From: Acanthamoeba castellanii str. Neff | Taxonomy: Eukaryota > Discosea > Longamoebia > Acanthamoebidae | Direction of reading: 5' to 3' | Length of the DNA stretch: 46,214 bases | NCBI RefSeq assembly: GCF_000313135.1 | Contig: NW_004457518.1 | Coordinates: 378,286-424,499, forward strand | In this document: positions 1 through 11,011 of the stretch, piece by piece | Numbering within the stretch: position 1 is the stretch's first letter | Layout of the letters: the number at the start of each line of letters is the position of its first letter | Program-made: the position numbers and the translations under genes | The notes under the pieces: model-generated | Database searches by the model: none | The model's input: only the letters and a program-made list of their open reading frames with translations | What the model was told of the DNA's origin: nothing

Positions 1-2382
1 AACGCAGAACTCACTGCGGACCCGCATGCCGTGATGACCCTCATCCTACACCAGCTTGCCACGTGCGAGGTGCGACCCACCACCGCCATCTCCCCCACCC
101 CACCGCCCTTGCCGGCTCCGCGTTGAACTTAGTGGTCGAGGAAATGCAGGTGATCGAGGACAGTGCGGCGCTCTTTCGCCGGTGCGGGGTCTCGATCGGG
201 TTCCGCACACTGGCGGAGGAAGTGCTCTCTCCGCTGCAGAAGAGCGGACAGATCCGCAGCGAGAACCTGCACGCCAACCGCTACACCCTCGCCGGCAGCC
301 CCGCCTCCGCTGCTGCCGCTGCCGCCGCGACCGACGGTGGTGCCGGCAAGGCCCAGAGCAAGGCCAAGGCCAAGGCCAAGGGCAACAAGAAGGACGCGGC
401 GGCGGTGGACGAAGCGGCGTGGCGGCGGGCGCTCGAGGAGTGCCTCGCGCTGGGGTCGCCCGAGGCCCGCATCTGGCGCATGGTGGGCGGAGGCTGCGAC
501 CAGCCGACGCCGCTCACCGTCGAGGAAGTCGGGGTACAGACCACCTCGTTGCCCAGCGCACGCTCAATTCACATTGTCTGATTCGTGCGTGTGTGCGTGT
601 GCGTGTGCGTGTGCGTGCGCGCGCGTGTGCGGGCGGGCGGGCGGGCGGTGGTGCGTGTTGTGTGGTGTTGCTGGTGACAGATGCGAACGGTAGAGCCCAT
701 ATTCAAGGGCGCCATGATGGAAGCCAAGAAGAACGGCTGGGTGGAGGTGACCAAAGACAAAGCCACAGGTGCACACACACACACTGCGAACACACATCAT
801 ATGTAGGACCTGCAACCATCTCACAACCCACTTTCTTTCTGGTGTCTGTCCAGGGCAAGTGACGGTGCAAGTGACAGCCAAGCACCAGCAGCACATCACC
901 GATCGGGTCCAGGACATTCTGCGATTTGTATCTGAGGCCGGAGTCAACGATGGCGGGTACTGCTACTACTTGCTCTCTGCTTGGGTCTTCTTCTTCCCAT
1001 TCTTCTTCGTTCTTCGTTCTTCGTTCTTCGGTTTATGTGTCATGCCCTCACCTTGGGTTGCCGACGGCGGCAGGGAAGACGCGGTGGTGAAGGCCTTCTC
1101 GAAGGAGGAGGTCGCCGCGCTGAAGAAGCGACGCTTCATCGAGCAGACCTCGTTCACGTTCCATCGCATCAGCCGCGGGCCTCGCTTCACCCCCGAGTGG
1201 GCCTCGCAGGCCGACGATCTCACCGCCCAACACATCGCCAGGTACCCACCGCTCACCCACTCGGAGCCCCCGAGTGAAGTGTAGCCCGGCCGACTGACGC
1301 ATATGCGGCGCGGGGGCTTGTGGACGCAGCGGGTCGTGGGCAGACGTGGAGCTCAAGCGCTATGACTTTGACCGGCAGGTCAGGCCGGCCGTGGTGGCGG
1401 GCGGCTTCCATCCCATGTACCGCCTGCAGGCCCTGGCGCGGGCAGCGATGCTGGAGATGGGGTACGCGCCGCCCATTCTTACATTGGTGGGCGCCGAACT
1501 AAACTTTAGAGACAGGTTCGAGGAGCTGCCCCGTGGCACGGGCTACGTCGAATCGGTCGCGTCGGCGTCGCTCGGCCGCGAAGAGTTTTACGCGGAGGAG
1601 GAGCGCGAGGCGACGTTGGGCGTCAAGCAGGCGGCGGTCATAATCGCCGAAGATGGCACGGGCGACGACGCGCTCATCCTGCGCAACAGCCACTATTCGC
1701 TGTTGGCCCGCGTGCTCTCTTCGATGAGGCCCGGAGGCGTCGATGGCTCGCTCAAGCTCTTCGTGGTGGAGCGCGCCTTCGTTCGCCAGGCCAAGACCAA
1801 GCGGAAGGACAGGACGGCCCGAGCGGACCCCTCGTCTCCCCGACAGACGCAGCGACGGGTGCTCCGCCGGAAGGCGCAGCAAGCCGAACAGCTCCGCCTG
1901 TCGGGCTTTGTCGTCGTGGCCGACGGTGAGCCGACCCTGCCCGATCTGCTGGGCACCCTGCACACCGTCTGCGCCAAGCTAGGTAAGGCCCTAGCCCTTC
2001 TCCATCATCAATTAGGAAGTCAATGATGAGCGTTGGTGTCTAACCAAAGTTGTGCGTGCGTGCGTGTTTTTACATGTCAGGGCTGGAGAGTGACCGGTAT
2101 CGGGTGCGGCCGTGCCCGATCGAGGGTAGCTCATGCGGAGCCAAGCTCCTCTTTGAGGGAGCCCTCAAGACAGGACAGCCCGCGTTGCACCTGGGCCGGG
2201 CCGGGCTTCTCCACCCACTTATTGTCGCGCGGCTGCTGGTTCCTCGGGAGCCGCAAGCACCGTCACCATCACCTACAACTCTAAGTGGTGTGATGTGGTG
2301 GGAGTTCTCGCTGGAAGCGCTCGGCGAGGCTCTTGGCCACTCCGCCTCTTCTTCTGTCTTCGAATGGTTGGGTGCTACCTAA
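1..2382 (+). CDS. Phenylalanyl-tRNA synthetase alpha-like protein, catalytically degenerate, 5' partial
   Basis: Exons join in phase at introns 70-149, about 538-689, about 772-854, 963-1073, 1242-1330 and 1983-2080, and the frame stops at TAA 2380-2382. The order of conserved blocks follows eukaryotic PheRS alpha. First comes SPEARIWRMV (usual SHEARVFRSI), then KKNGWVEVTKDKATG, then LKKRRFIEQTSF. After these come ASGSWADVELKRYDF (usual SSGSWRDRPFKPYNF) and GGFHPMYRLQ (usual GHLHPLLKVR). The C-terminal half resembles the class II synthetase core but the signatures have decayed. The motif 2 FRNE position reads AFVRQ, the FHQ.EG segment reads LRLSGF, and the motif 3 LERP arginine is replaced (SLEAL). 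True PheRS charges tRNA-Phe as an alpha2-beta2 enzyme in the cytosol. This copy should not do so, and an accessory or regulatory role is only an inference. An Ala/Lys-rich insert lies near codons 75-110. The start is left of the window. It could also be a decaying paralogue. Confidence 0.72.
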
Positions 2383-2526
2383 AACAATGTTCCGGAGTGG
2401 GGCACCTGCTCACGAAGAGGAGGACATCTCTTTCCCAATCCCCTGCGTGTGGAGCGCATCACGATGTGTTGATGTAAGGTGCTTGTCACACTCTTCAGGC
2501 AGACGCTTCGATTCGGAACATCCAAC

Positions 2527-3235
2527 TAAACTCCCCACCAACGCGTTCATTCTTCTCGGACAACTTTCTCCTCGACGAGATGCTGCTCCACTTCCTGCTG
2601 GAGGAGCTCAAGAAGAAGAAGATGAAGGGCGTGGACCTGCCGCAGGACGCACTCGCCGTGCAGCGCCTGCGGGACGGCGCCGAGGCGGCCAAGAAGGTGC
2701 TCGATCACCAGCCGGCTTGTGAGATCGCCCTGCTGCCGCCCTCCATCGCCGCACAACATGACGTCATCATACTTCATCTACCGCCTCACCAGGGACACCT
2801 ACGACGACGCGCTCACCCAGCCCCTCGTCGACCGCATCGTCGCGCCCTGCGAGTCGGTCCTCCAGGTGAGTCCTCCATGCCACAGGAAGCTCGAAGAGCT
2901 GCGCGTTGTTGGTGGCTCACCGGCCGGCTTCGTGGTGCTGGTGGTCGTCGGCTGATCGATCCACGCTGTTGGCCCGGAGAAAGGTGCGCCCCCGTGCTCC
3001 TGGTGGGCGGCATGAGCCGCTGTGCGCCAGCCGTCGTGAAGAAGGTGAAGAGGTGTTCGGGCTCGACCCCCAGCGGGTGGCCAACCCTGCCGAAATTCGT
3101 CCGGCCTCCGCTGTGAAAGCCCGCAGTGGCACGCACACTCACTCGCGTGTCAACCATGTTTGTCGCGCAGCCATGGGCGCGGCCATCCAGGGCGGCGTGA
3201 GGTGGGGTACCGCGTGGCGACCGCAGTTTAACTGA
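2527..3235 (+). pseudogene. Broken Hsp70 (DnaK / mitochondrial type) fragment
   Basis: The forward strand carries pieces of the second half of an Hsp70 ATPase domain in three frames. From about 2548 the read-out DNFLLDEMLLHFLLEELKK continues into GVDLPQDALAVQRLRDGAE, the position of [32 protein letters not shown] in DnaK. After a one-base frame change near 2750 it continues with FIYRLTRDTYDDALTQPLV and a possible donor at 2863. VLLVGGMSRCAPAVVKKV (from about 2995) is followed by another frame change to EEVFGLDPQRVANPAE, and AMGAAIQGGV lies near 3170. The AIQGGV ending favours the bacterial/mitochondrial class over cytosolic Hsp70. The N-terminal phosphate-binding motifs and the substrate-binding domain are absent. 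Frameshifts and missing ends indicate a pseudogene. Indels in a poor assembly are the alternative explanation. Confidence 0.7.
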
Positions 3236-3301
3236 ACAGTAACGCTTTCTTCTTCGTCTATGTGTACCACCAATGACCTTCTTTCACAAACCATCTGGCG
3301 T

Positions 3302-6234
3302 TTATCCACGGTCTCGGTTCTCCCCGCTCTGCGCATGTGAGAATCGTGCGGTGCGTGAGTTCAGCTTCCCAGAAGAATGAGGTGTAAGGGGACGTACGTC
3401 GAAGGATGGCTTGAAGAAAGGGTCCACGTCCATGGGTTCGTCGTCGGCTGGATTAAGCAGCAGTGAGATTGCGGCCGACGACGTAGAGAGTCCCGCAGAG
3501 GAAACGGTAGCGTCGTTGCCGCCCGAGAGAGCTTCCGGAGCCGGAGGCTGCGACACTGGTGGTGCCGTAGTTGGTGCTGCTGCTTGGCCCTGGCTAACGT
3601 CCATCGCGGTGGACGCTGGTGAAGTGTAGGATGACGACGATGTTGTGGAGGGGTACGGCGATGCCGGCTGGCCGGCGGGGGCGTAAGGCGTCGAGCTGGC
3701 AGCATGTGCCTGTGAGTAGTCCATCTCGTCGGCCTTGAGCTGCGCCGCAGCTGCTTCGGTCAAGGCTGCCTCCTCGGCGGCCTTGGTGGCAGCGATGGCG
3801 GCCGCGGCCTCCGCTTCGGCCTTGCGCTTTTCCTGGAGTTCGTCAAACACCTGCACCAAGCGAGTGCACGGCATGAATGTGCCCACGTCCATCGGCGAGT
3901 ACTTGAAGTCGGGTCCGAAGTTGAACGTCACCGAAGCCGAGTTGTACATGGACGCCGCCGGGTAGTAGGTGCCTGCACGTGTGCAATTCCCAGACAGCGT
4001 AAGGGTTTGCCGGTACATGTGATGGTGGAAGCTCGCGTACCAGCGGGGAGCATATCGACAAAGACCGGCCCCTGCGACCTCCCGTTCTTGTAGAACCGAA
4101 TTTCTGTGTGCCGAAGCGGCGGACCGGGTTTGGGTGGCTCCTCCGGGCCAGGAACGGGAGCGGTCGCGCGCGGCGACGTATCGCCCGGACCCACCGTCGC
4201 GGAGTCGGCACCGGCGTTGAGCTTGGCAGGGCTCGCGGCACCGCCAGCAGCAGCAGTGCCCGAATTGCTGGCCTCCGGTACTGAAGTCGGTGCAGCTGGC
4301 GGTGGTGGTGCGGGCGTAGGTTCTGGTTTGATCGCGCTCTCGACTGAAAGTTGCCGTCATGCGCATGCAGGGGGTTCAATGAGAACTCCCGCATTATTCT
4401 GACCGAAGACATGGGGCGAGTGTACCTGGTTCTTGTTCACCGATTGGTGGCAGCCGTATGTAGAACCCAATGACATCGCCCGGCCCTTTTGAGACACACC
4501 AACGTCGATTAGCCGACACACAAAGCGGAGTAGGTGCATGCCTGCTGGCGCGATGAAAGGAATGGTACCGTAAGGCTCCAGGTGTGTGCGCCCTCGAGAC
4601 TGGTGGAAAATGGTCCCTTCCTTATCGCGGTAGGCGAAGCTGAAGCCATCATACCCCACAGGAGCCTGCAGGTCTCCCTTCTCTGTCGACCATCCCAGTC
4701 TGCGCACAACGTCCTCCGTTAACACAAAGGGAACTATCGAGCCACCATAGGGCGTCCCACGCACCGTGTGTTGCCCGAGTGCTGGTTGATGACCACCTCA
4801 AAGAACCAGCAGCCCTCATGAGCTCCATAGGCCGCGCGCACCATCCTATATCCCTGCATTGCATCGAACGCAGCACCAAAAAGTAAGCGTTCGGGTCTCA
4901 CTTAGGAAAGGAAACGTGCGTGCATGTTTTGCAAGGAACTGACCTTCTCGTTCTCCACGGTGAGCAGGTCAGCTCCTATCTTCGCCTGCCTCGCCGAGTT
5001 TTCCTTGGCCATACACATCTTTCGATACTTGCCATCGGGTTCTGCGTAGGCCAGGCTTTGGGGTGAGTATCGAGGGGAGCGGCGGCAACGATCGTTGAGG
5101 CGACGAGCTCGTACCATAAAACAAAGGCCCGGCGAAGAAGACCGGCGGAGCGGCCTTGGGTATCTTGTTCTTTTTCTTCTTGGGCTTGGCCTTTGCTCTC
5201 TTGTCGACCCAGGGATTGACCTCGGTTGGTCGCCGCTTCTTCTTCGACGAGGGTTTGCGTTCCTTCGTAGAATCAGTCGCCTTCCTCTCCTTGAGCCGCT
5301 TCGATCGATCTACACTCACTCCGCCTGAGGCACGGCAAATGATTGCTTAGGTCAACCGGCGACGATCTAGCTCACATAGGAGAAGGTGTGCGCACCAGCA
5401 CCAATGGTTGGGTTGTTGGGGCTAACAGTGGACCAGAAGCCCGACTGCTTGTAGTAATTGTAGCCGGACACGAACAGCTCAGGGTGTGAGGACAGCGAGC
5501 TGCCGATGGTGTTGTTCCACGTTACCGTGCCTGATCGCATTCAAGCAAGGTTAACCGCGGGCACGACGGGAGAGAGACTGGAGTGTACAGAACAAAGGGA
5601 AAGAAGAACGTACGAGACTTGCCAAAGCAGACACGGCCCCAGTTCTTGTCGATGAAGTAGCATATGTCCTCCTTGAACCGAAAGAACATCTTGTCCTTGG
5701 CCACTTCCTTCCCTTCGGCCAACAGCTCATCCTCCCGCCGCAGACGAAGGTTATAGATAACAATCTGTACAATGTCCATCCTGCACAGAGATTGAGGTGT
5801 GAGTTCTTATGTCAGAGAAATGCAGGCAGCAGGCAAATGATTACGAACCAACTGCGAGGCAGAAACTCAAACGTTTCTGTGCCACCCGTGCAATCGCTAC
5901 ACTTGAAGGCATAGCACCAATCCCCAGCTAATGGCAGATCTCTTGTGACCACCACATCGCCTGGAAGATTGGTTAATCATAATGGGAAGCACGCTGCTGG
6001 ACAGAGGGAATGTACTCTTGGGCTTCCATAGCTTGCAAGCGTTGCACTTGAGGTGTGTGTCATCTCTAAAATCGGATAAGATGAGCCCCTCAATGAGATT
6101 AACGTATAAATTTGTGTGGATGGATTTTGGGGGGCGCACAGCCAGGTCTTTGTATCCACTTCCGTTTCCTGCATCAGGAATAGATCTTGGGGCTGATGTA
6201 GTGCCGACTGGCCTCCTTCGTCCTGGACCTCCAT
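3302..6234 (-). CDS. ash2: ASH2-type COMPASS subunit (PHD-like, winged helix, SPRY)
   Basis: ASH2 scaffolds the SET1/MLL complexes that methylate histone H3 lysine 4 in the nucleus. The predicted protein is about 660 aa in about a dozen exons. The first in-frame ATG after an AT-rich leader is at 6234. A PHD-like segment ([20 protein letters not shown]) comes first, followed by the ASH2 winged helix ([18 protein letters not shown], then [19 protein letters not shown]). A lysine-rich linker follows, then a long SPRY domain with [63 protein letters not shown] and [13 protein letters not shown]. Introns at 4700-4764 and 4486-4568 restore these blocks exactly. About 85 Pro/Ala-rich residues interrupt the SPRY domain before EIRFYKNG, where human ASH2L has an acidic insert. 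A tail of roughly 200 residues, Ala/Glu- then Ser/Pro-rich, follows the SPRY domain. The junction near 5320-5390 is uncertain, and two donors (4440 or 4425) are possible in the SPRY region. Confidence 0.9.
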
Positions 6235-6430
6235 TGCATCCGACAAGAAATGTCTGTTTGATTGTGAAAGAAAATAAATTCGAGGAAGAGGGTAGAGAAG
6301 GGGGAAGCGGGGCGAGCTCTCTTTGTTGTTTGCGTTTGAGCAGAGGTAGACTATAAACAAGGTGAAAGAGGATAGAGATGACATAGAGAACACTCTCGCG
6401 CTCTCGGGCGTTCATAGCGGGCTTGTGAGC

Positions 6431-7924
6431 TTAGAGGGAGACGGTGTCCTGGGGCTTGGCCGGGGCAGGTGCCTCCGACGCCTCGGGCTGGGCCTCCGTC
6501 GCGGCGGGTCGCTGCTCGTCGATGCCATCGAAGGGACCGGCCTTCTTGGCCTGGTCCCTCTCGCGGATGAGTCGCGTCGTCTCGTCGGCCACGCCCTTGA
6601 CCTCGCTGCTCATGGCGTTGGTGGTCTCCTGGATCTTGGTGGAGGCGGCCTTGAGCGCGGGCTGCTCGTCGATGAAGCGGGTCGTGCTGGTCTTAACGGC
6701 ATCGGCAGCACCGACGATGGCCTCCTTGGCGACCTCCAGCGTCTCACCGGCAGCCTGGGCCGCCTCGCTCTCGCTGATCTGTTATCGCCGGGCGGGGGGG
6801 GAGCAAGCAGCTGTGAGACACCATGGCGTGGTAAGCTGGCGCGAGGAAGAGTGTAGGACGTACCGCTCGGGCAGCGGCAGCGCTGCTCTGCTTGATGGCG
6901 GTGGCCGTCTGAGAGATGCCAAGGGCCTGATCGACACCAGACCACCAACCGTAGGCGGCGTTACCCCAAGCCGACGCGGTCTCGCCGATCTTGTACTGCT
7001 CGTTGATCTGCTGAGCCTTGGCCTTCAGGGCCTCGGTCTGGGCGTGAATGGTCTGCGTGATGCCCTGTTGCTCTGTGATGGTGAACACACACAAAAAGTG
7101 AGTCTACTACGCCACAACCGGCTGAAGGGCCATGCGAAAGTGCTTCTTACCATCATAAGCACGGGCCTTGTCGACAGCGTCAGCACCCATGCTATAGCCG
7201 GCAGCAATCATAGACGCAATGACAGACGTCTGAGACTGGAAAGGCGTCAGCACGAGCGCTACTCAATTCTCAAAAGGGAATGTCACGCACACGAGGCGCC
7301 GAGCTAGATGGTACCCGCTGCTGGTCGGGCACGCTGTGCTCCTGGTGCTTGATCTGGTCGCCGGAGACCTTAGTCTCGTGCTCGACCTTCTCCTCGCTGA
7401 TCTTCTGAAGGGGCGCACCAGTGTACGGGGCAACGGTGATGGGCCTGCAGAGCACAAAACCAGACAGGAAATGGTCATTATCCCAGCCTGTTTCTTCTAG
7501 CTAGCTAGCTAGATCAGCAAGTCTTGGCGTACCTGTCCACGATCAAGGCGTTGGTGAGCAAAAGAGCGGTCTTGGCGGCGGCATCAGTCTGGAACTCGAT
7601 GACGGCTTCCTTAGCGCCACCCTCAAGCCTGAAGAGGAATCAAAGATGAGACGTGCGAAAACGTAAGCGAAAATCAATGCATGTGTCGACAATTCGAACG
7701 AAGAAGAACGGATCGCCGGGAAGACGTACGTGCGCAGGGTCATGGAGTTAATCTTGCCGCAGAAGGAGAAGAAATCGGTGACGGTCTTCTCGCTCGCGCT
7801 GGCCGAAATGTTGGTGACGTAAACCTGGGTGTTGGGCTGTTGCCAACAGTTTATACACAAATGAGACAAGATGCCAAAATAATCTTCACCAATTACTTCG
7901 GCACCCGCGACATACCGTTTCCAT
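6431..7924 (-). CDS. VIP1-like RRM protein
   Basis: Seven exons give about 330 aa. A nine-base first exon (ATG at 7924) splices in phase to the RNP2-like strand TQVYVTNISASASEKTV. DFFSFCGKINSMTLR and KEAVIEFQTDAAAKTALLL follow, then NALIVDRPITV, which is the full RRM core (about residues 7-75). This combination is characteristic of fission yeast Vip1 and the plant BPL/ACD11-partner RRM family. The remaining 250 residues are helical and rich in Ala, Gln and Glu. They include a segment with GYSMGADAVDKARAYD and one with WGNAAYGWWSGVDQALG, and end in a proline/alanine tail. An RNA-binding or lipid/stress-linked role is known only loosely for the family. Upstream (7925-8294) is spacer, and the gene lies head to tail with the minus-strand gene ending at 8295. 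Confidence 0.85.
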
Positions 7925-8294
7925 TGTGAAGTTGTGGATTTGGGGTTGAGGAAGGTTGTTAGGGGAGATATGGGCAGTTGATGCGTTGCTTGTGTTGAAG
8001 TAAAAGAAACGATCCAGAAGCGCGCTTTTTTCTATCGTCGACCCGAGGTGGCGATGCGTGTTGGCCTTTCTGCGGCAAACACCGCCAGAATTCACTTCGC
8101 TTTTCCGTCTACTTTACATTGCTCGCCTCTCACGCTTGGCCTCCCGGCTCAAAGTAAAGGGGCCGAAGGAGGAGAAGCGATCCCTTGAGTATTCTATCCT
8201 TGGGCTACCTGGTGGACCACCTGATTCATGCTCTCTCTCACCAGCTGGTGGTTAGCGTTATCATATTTCTCACGGGAAAATGAGTTGGCGCTGA
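7925..8294. other. Spacer between two minus-strand genes
   Basis: This 370-bp stretch separates the VIP1-like start codon from the stop of the gene at 8295. It must hold the promoter and leader of the first and the 3' end of the second. The short ORFs in it have no family resemblance and I see no conserved element. Confidence 0.5.
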
Positions 8295-9471
8295 CTACGA
8301 GGATATCTTCATCTTGCGAAGTAGCATCTTGAGTCCCTGAGCTGGGGGAGCTGCCTCTCCTCCGCCGGATGAAGCGGGAGGCAACCTTCGCTGCACGTCG
8401 CTAACGGCGACGGTGCCCGTTGGTGAACCGGGCATCTTCTTCAGGCTGTTGTTGGTCAGGCCGGCGCGAAGGAGGCTCGTGATGTCCTTGTCGCTCAAGT
8501 CGGCGCACATTCGCCAGGTCACACTCACCATTCCATCTGTTGATGAGCGGTCAGTTTTTGAGCCTGCAGGCTCAACACTGATGAAAGCAGGGATGGTGAT
8601 GAGAACCGTCAATGTGAACGAGCTTCAACGGCCGAAATCGAAGGACGTGCATGAGTGCAAGTGCCTCGGAGAGAAATGCCGGCCCGCCACTCTCCGTGAA
8701 CACGCTGATGGCGAGCGTCCATTGCAGCGCAACGGTCTGTCCCACCTGCTGCTCCAAGATTCGCCGTAGTCCCTTCAAGAAGGGCGTCGTGCCCACCACC
8801 TGCACGCCGTGAATGGGCCGAACGATCAGGACTGCGCAGAAGATCGATAGGAGAATGGATGAGTGACGGACCTTGTGATACTTTTGTACAAACGCTGCAA
8901 CGGAGGCCTTTGCTTGAGGCAAGGGCGACGAAGTCCGGCGGTGTTCTTCCCCGTCGTCCTCTTCTTCGGGGAAGAACAGGGTCTCGTGCGGATTGTCGTC
9001 GTTGCAAACGATGTGTCGCATATCGAAGATACCAGCGAGCTCTCCCATGAAGTCGGCCTCGTGCTGCTGTGCCCTCTTGGCGTGGTACTCGCTTCGCGCA
9101 CGGCTCTTGGCGCTTTCGTACGCCGCCAGGTGCTCGTGGTAGACCAGCCTCATGCTCTTGCCCTCTGGGCTCGTAAGCGGCACAAATCCGATCCGCTGCA
9201 GGTGCTCCCGCCCACTCCGCCCTGCAGCCGCGGCACCCACAACGACCACCCCTCCGGCCGTGCCCTTGCACTGCTCGTAGACATCCAAGACCGCCTGCAG
9301 CAGGGCGTGCGGCTCATCTTCCTGCTTTGCTCCAGAAGAGGAGAGGGCGGTTGAATCGTAGTAGACCTCCACCAGGTGGGCGAAGTGCTGGAGGGCCTCC
9401 TCGAGGTCCGGAACCACCCCGAGGTCTTGCTTGTGCTGGCCCGCCCCCTCAGTGTTGGTCGGCTGCTCCAT
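8295..9471 (-). CDS. Unrecognised protein
   Basis: I do not recognise this family. The ATG at 9471 begins MEQPTNTEGAGQHKQDLG, and a single open frame runs to about 8575. A last exon (VSVTWRMCADLSDKDITSLL to the stop at 8295) must be joined by an intron. The best in-phase join I found is a GTCCTT donor near 8647 with a CAG acceptor near 8536, which gives SEALALMHHGMVSVTWRM. The middle holds a small glycine-rich hydrophobic strand (GGVVVVGAAAAG), an arginine/lysine-rich helix, an acidic run (PEEEDDGEE) and a beta-rich region (VRPIHGVQVVGTTPFLKGL). No signal peptide or membrane segment is visible. The start is 91 bp from the divergent gene at 9563, so the two probably share a promoter region. 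Confidence 0.55.
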
Positions 9472-9562
9472 GCCAATTTCTTCTCACACGAATAGCCATT
9501 TATTTTGATTTTCCCACAGGACCAACGGCTACCCGGGGCACATTTGCAACATTGTACAAAGA
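9472..9562. promoter_or_regulatory. Short divergent intergenic region, probable bidirectional promoter
   Basis: Only 91 bp separate the opposed start codons at 9471 (-) and 9563 (+). The segment is AT-richer than the flanks in its left half (around 9480-9515). Both transcription starts and both leaders must fit here or inside the neighbouring coding regions. No individual TATA or factor site is claimed. Confidence 0.5.
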
Positions 9563-11011
9563 ATGAACGCCGACGATGACCTGGGGGCCATCTTTGGCAA
9601 CCCCAAGGAGGACAGTAGCGAGGACGAGGAGGAAGTGGAGGCCGCGGCACCCTCGGTGAAGATCGTGCCGGTGACGACGGCTCAGGCCAAGACCAAGCCT
9701 GCCGCGGCATTCGACACGCCCGAGCCCAGCAGCCCCAAGGGGGGAGTCCATCAGTTGCGAAAGCGAGGGAAGAGCGTGAGCCCCAAGAGGAAGCTCCAAT
9801 TTGGCAGTGATTCCGAAGAGGAGAAGAAGGCCGAAGATGCCGCACCCAAACCGAAGCGAATCGCCAAGCGCAAGAGGAGGGGCACATCCCTTCCCACTGC
9901 CCCCGTCTTGACCGTAACGGCTCCTTCTTCTGAAGATGACGATGCTGGCGCTGGCGAGACACCTCGAAGATCGCCTCGCAAGCCGCCGCCCACCAGGCGC
10001 TTCGACCCAGCCAAGGCCGCTAAGAAGACGCGAGGGAGGCTCGCAGCCAAGCGCGAAGAAGAAGACGAGGAAGAAGAGGAGGAGGATGAACGACGCAGCC
10101 GAAAGAAGCAGAAGCAGGCAAAAGCGAAGCCGAAGAAGGGAAAGAAAGCCGACACGAAGAAGAAGAAGAGTGGCAAGGCGAAGAAGGAAAGCGATGAAGA
10201 GGAGGCGGAGGCAGACAGCGACGAGAAGGATGAGGACTTCGGGGATCGGGGTGTGCAGACGAAGAAGCGAAAGACCAGCGGCAACGCCAAGTCGCCCAAG
10301 AAGAGGTCTCCCAAAAAGGTGAAAGCTGACGAGAACGCGATCAACGTGCGCCACCTCTCTCTCTCTCTCTCTCTTTGTGTGTCGTGTGTCGTGTGTCGTG
10401 TGTCGTGTGTCGTGTGTCGTGTGTCGTGTGTGTGGTGTTGTGTGCGCACTGCAAATCTGCTGACGCTCGCTCTCTGCGATCCCTTGAATCAATCGGCTGC
10501 AGACCAAGGTTGAGCAGGAGGTGGAGGCGCTAAGCGAGTACTTTGCCGACATTGATGATACGCCCCTGGAGGAAGAGGAACCGCCCGGCACGAAGTGGGT
10601 CTCCATGGTACACTCTACATTCTATTCACTACACTTGCCCACCCACTCCCGCCAGCGAAGAAGACCTATACTTCATCTAACGCGTTTACATTGCTTTCCC
10701 GACTCACGACGATCTCGTAGCCCACGCTCAAGAGCCCTCAGCGCCTTGAGCGGCTGTCTAAGTATCCCACCATCGCCAAAGACTATGACGAGTACAAGAA
10801 AGGTGCGCTGGATGCTCCAAGGGTGGTCCTTTCCATCCACCGATCACATGGATGGCCATTTGATGAACACCACGGCTGATACCAACGCGCCTCTGGCTCG
10901 TCTCTTGTTGCTAATGCAGCTCTCACCGAGGCGCAGGTGAGCCCGGCTCCGATCACGGAGTTCGTCAAGGACCTGGAGGACAAGCGCCTTGAAGCTGTCA
11001 TCCAGCCGTAG
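9563..11011 (+). CDS. Charged KEKE-type, probably nuclear protein
   Basis: Four exons (9563-10345, 10503-10607, 10721-10802, 10920-11011) give 353 aa ending at TAG 11009-11011. The first 261 residues are low-complexity, with alternating acidic runs (EEEDEEEEEEDE), lysine-rich runs (KKGKKADTKKKKSGKAKK), SP-type phospho-sites and several basic clusters that would act as nuclear signals. The C-terminal 90 residues look folded and helical: VEQEVEALSEYFADIDDTP, TLKSPQRLERLSKYPTIA, ITEFVKDLEDKRLEAVIQ. I do not recognise the family, and a chromatin or nucleolar role is only suggested by composition. The first intron carries CT and GTGTC microsatellites. Exons 2-4 recur after the assembly gap with only synonymous differences. 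Confidence 0.72.
10362..10440. repeat. Intronic microsatellites (CT)n then (GTGTC)n
   Basis: A CT tract is followed by about six direct units of the form GTGTCGT inside the first intron of the charged-protein gene. It lies between donor 10346 and acceptor 10502, so it does not alter the protein. Such tracts are prone to length change and misassembly, and the assembly gap lies 570 bp downstream. Confidence 0.85.

Noticed and set aside
56..862. Arginine/proline-rich plus-strand ORF of 268 codons
   Set aside because: It ignores clear splice sites and overlaps the PheRS-like exons in the wrong frame. Its composition is typical of GC-rich shadow frames.
10376..10431. GTGTCGT direct repeats as a CRISPR-like array
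   Set aside because: Units are under ten bases, have no unique spacers and lie in a eukaryotic intron. They are a microsatellite.
9500..10606. Minus-strand ORF of 368 codons opposite the charged nuclear protein
   Set aside because: It is the antisense of Lys/Glu repeats (Leu/Ser/Phe-rich product) and runs across the intronic microsatellite.
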